Source: Ferruginibacter sp.
GTDB lineage: Bacteria > Bacteroidota > Bacteroidia > Chitinophagales > Chitinophagaceae
DNA: 5,957 nt
Direction of reading: 5' to 3'
Assembly (NCBI GenBank): GCA_025357775.1
Contig: JANXOQ010000088.1
Location: 1-5,957, forward strand
Shown: piece after piece, positions 4,457 through 5,957 of the stretch
Position numbering within the stretch: position 1 is the stretch's first letter
Layout of the letters: each line of letters begins with the position of its first letter
The notes under the pieces: model-generated
Databases searched by the model: none
What the model was told of the DNA's origin: nothing
What the model saw: only the letters and a program-made list of their open reading frames with translations
Position numbers and translations under genes: made by a program

Positions 4457-5957
4457 TTATACAATTGGCAACTCTACAAAAAAAGTAGTCCCGTTCTCTG
4501 ATGTTTCAAAATAAATATCTCCCTCTGCTTGCTCTGCCATTCGCTTACACATTGCAAGCCCTAGCCCAGTACCAGAGCTCTTTGTAGTAAAGTTTGGTGT
4601 AAATATTTTAGGTTGTATTTCTGCGTTTATGCCAATACCATTATCTATAATTTTTATTTGTACTTTATTTTCAATTACAGCTTGTTCTATTATAATATTA
4701 GGAACTACATTCTCAGGTACAGCTTGTATTCCATTTAAAATAAGATTGGTCATTATTCTATTAATATGAGTTTTATCTGCATAAACCAATACTTCATTTG
4801 GTATCAGTTTCCAAGTAAAAATAGTTTTACTGTCAGATTCGTATAATTGCTTCACCGAACTTAATGCTTCGTTAATGTCAAATTTTTCAGCATGTGCATT
4901 TTCAATATTAGCAAATCTGCTAAACTCTCCAGCTATTGCACTAAGGTGGTCTATTTGTTCTACAAGCGTTGCAGATACAGATTTGCTTAGTGCTTTTACA
5001 TTTGGAGCATCTTCATCAATAGCTTTTTGTAAATATTGCATGCTTAGCTTCATTGGCGTTAAAGGGTTTTTTATTTCATGAGCCACTTGCTTTGCCATTT
5101 CTTGCCATGCGTTTTCTCTTTCAGTTCGTGCAAGTATAGCAGCACTCTCCTCTAATTTTAAAACCATTTTATTGTACTCTTTTACTAGGTCTCCTATCTC
5201 ATCATTTCTATCCCAAGCTATCGTTTCATTTCGTGTAGATAAATTTATATTTTTCATTTTATCACTTAAAAATGAAAAAGAACTGGTAATACGATTGGTA
5301 ATTATAAGTGCAACAATGCCTGCAATCAATAATATAAATGCATTCAGGTTTATAATTGTTACTAAAAAATTAGAAATTTCATCTTTCAATTTAGTTTGGG
5401 ACGTAAAAAAAGGAATATTTATGTAAGCAATTTCATTACCTGTACTATCTGTAAGTGGAATGTAGTCACTTACAAAATCTAATTTTCCAATTTTTTCATT
5501 TTGAAAATACTGTATTTCTTTGCCTGAGCTTAAGTGATAAAAAGCTTTTGGTTCCATTTTAGTACTAACTATACCTTTTCTATAAGGCAAAGAAAGTGAA
5601 GATGCTTTTAAGTCTCCGTTTAATGAGTAAAGATTAATATCATGCGCATGTATTTTAGATAATTTGTTTAAATTATCCTCTAATAATAGCGTATTATCTA
5701 ATTCTGTGTTATTGAAATTAGTTTGAATCAATAAATCTTTATTTATTGTAGAAGTAAGTTCTGATTCTAGTATTTTTATAGTTCTACTAAGCTCTTCTTT
5801 ATTATTTTGCTCATACCTATGTATAAAAAATAAAATTGTAGCTACGCCAATAATAACAAATGAAACAATACTAAAAAAAATAATGGTGCTGTGAATCTGT
5901 TGTTTTATGGTAAGTTGTACATTATTTTTTATTTTAATTATACTAAATCGTGAAATT
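4457..5957 (-). CDS. NtrY-like membrane sensor histidine kinase, N-terminus beyond window
   Basis: The frame is open from the window edge to TAA at 4457-4459, giving 499 visible codons; a TTG at 5731 is internal and not the start. Numbering from the first complete codon: a membrane segment at about 23-45, an extracytoplasmic sensor region at about 46-195, a second membrane segment at about 196-219 and a HAMP linker at about 220-272 with the DEIG motif. The kinase core follows: H-box AHEIKNPLTPMKL with phospho-acceptor His293, N-box TNLILNGIQAV (Asn404, Asn408), G1 DNGIGI (438-443) and G2 GTGLGLAM (462-469). The H-box with its preceding WQEMAKQV is typical of NtrY-type kinases. It should autophosphorylate on His293 in response to an envelope signal and pass phosphate to an unseen response regulator. 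The basic segment before the first visible membrane helix (KIKNNVQLTIKQQ) resembles the middle of large Bacteroidota kinases with more membrane helices upstream, so much of the protein is probably missing. All catalytic boxes look intact. It is convergent with polX and no terminator is visible between them. Confidence 0.9.
   Translation of the reverse strand, partial: ISRFSIIKIKNNVQLTIKQQIHSTIIFFSIVSFVIIGVATILFFIHRYEQNNKEELSRTIKILESELTSTINKDLLIQTNFNNTELDNTLLLEDNLNKLSKIHAHDINLYSLNGDLKASSLSLPYRKGIVSTKMEPKAFYHLSSGKEIQYFQNEKIGKLDFVSDYIPLTDSTGNEIAYINIPFFTSQTKLKDEISNFLVTIINLNAFILLIAGIVALIITNRITSSFSFLSDKMKNINLSTRNETIAWDRNDEIGDLVKEYNKMVLKLEESAAILARTERENAWQEMAKQVAHEIKNPLTPMKLSMQYLQKAIDEDAPNVKALSKSVSATLVEQIDHLSAIAGEFSRFANIENAHAEKFDINEALSSVKQLYESDSKTIFTWKLIPNEVLVYADKTHINRIMTNLILNGIQAVPENVVPNIIIEQAVIENKVQIKIIDNGIGINAEIQPKIFTPNFTTKSSGTGLGLAMCKRMAEQAEGDIYFETSENGTTFFVELPIV

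Noticed and set aside
4875..5426. Two plus-strand open frames (4875-5081 and 5172-5426).
   Set aside because: Both are antisense to the HAMP and kinase core of the sensor kinase and show no features of their own.
5729..5731. TTG as the start codon of the histidine kinase.
   Set aside because: The same frame stays open to the window edge and encodes a convincing membrane helix (about residues 23-45 of the fragment) upstream of this TTG, so the true start lies outside the window.

Overview
This AT-rich window (roughly one third G+C by eye, less between genes) looks like chromosomal core DNA from a Bacteroidota bacterium, probably near the Chitinophagales/Sphingobacteriales. The evidence is: no Shine-Dalgarno sequences but A-rich leaders before start codons; two clear Bacteroidota-type -7 promoter elements (TAnnTTTG); a phosphoglucosamine mutase and a large multi-pass sensor kinase with lineage-typical wording; and a PolX-family protein of the size common in that phylum. 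I see no mobile element, CRISPR array, tRNA or rRNA.

Layout. Positions 1-1148 (minus) hold most of a phosphohexomutase (GlmM type), cut at its C-terminus by the window edge. A 348-bp AT-rich divergent intergenic region follows, with near-identical -7 elements at its two ends. The plus strand then carries rplU (L21), rpmA (L27) and a small gene for an 88-residue protein made almost only of Ala, Lys and Pro in 'AAPAKK' repeats, resembling a free-standing histone H1 tail. That cluster ends in a strong intrinsic terminator (2517-2560). Next on the plus strand is a 555-residue PolX homologue (2674-4341). Convergent to it on the minus strand is the C-terminal part of an NtrY-like membrane sensor histidine kinase (4457-5957), whose N-terminus lies beyond the window.

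Two points stand out. The PolX homologue keeps every PHP-domain metal ligand I can identify, but all three aspartates expected in the polymerase palm are replaced. It is therefore best read as a PHP nuclease/phosphoesterase on a dead polymerase scaffold. The Lys/Ala/Pro repeat protein has no globular domain, sits directly behind two 50S ribosomal protein genes, may have its own promoter, and is encoded by almost identical 18-bp tandem units that could expand or contract. Otherwise the genes are ordinary housekeeping functions (amino-sugar supply for the cell wall, ribosome assembly, DNA repair, signalling). I see no evidence of a multi-gene novel system.
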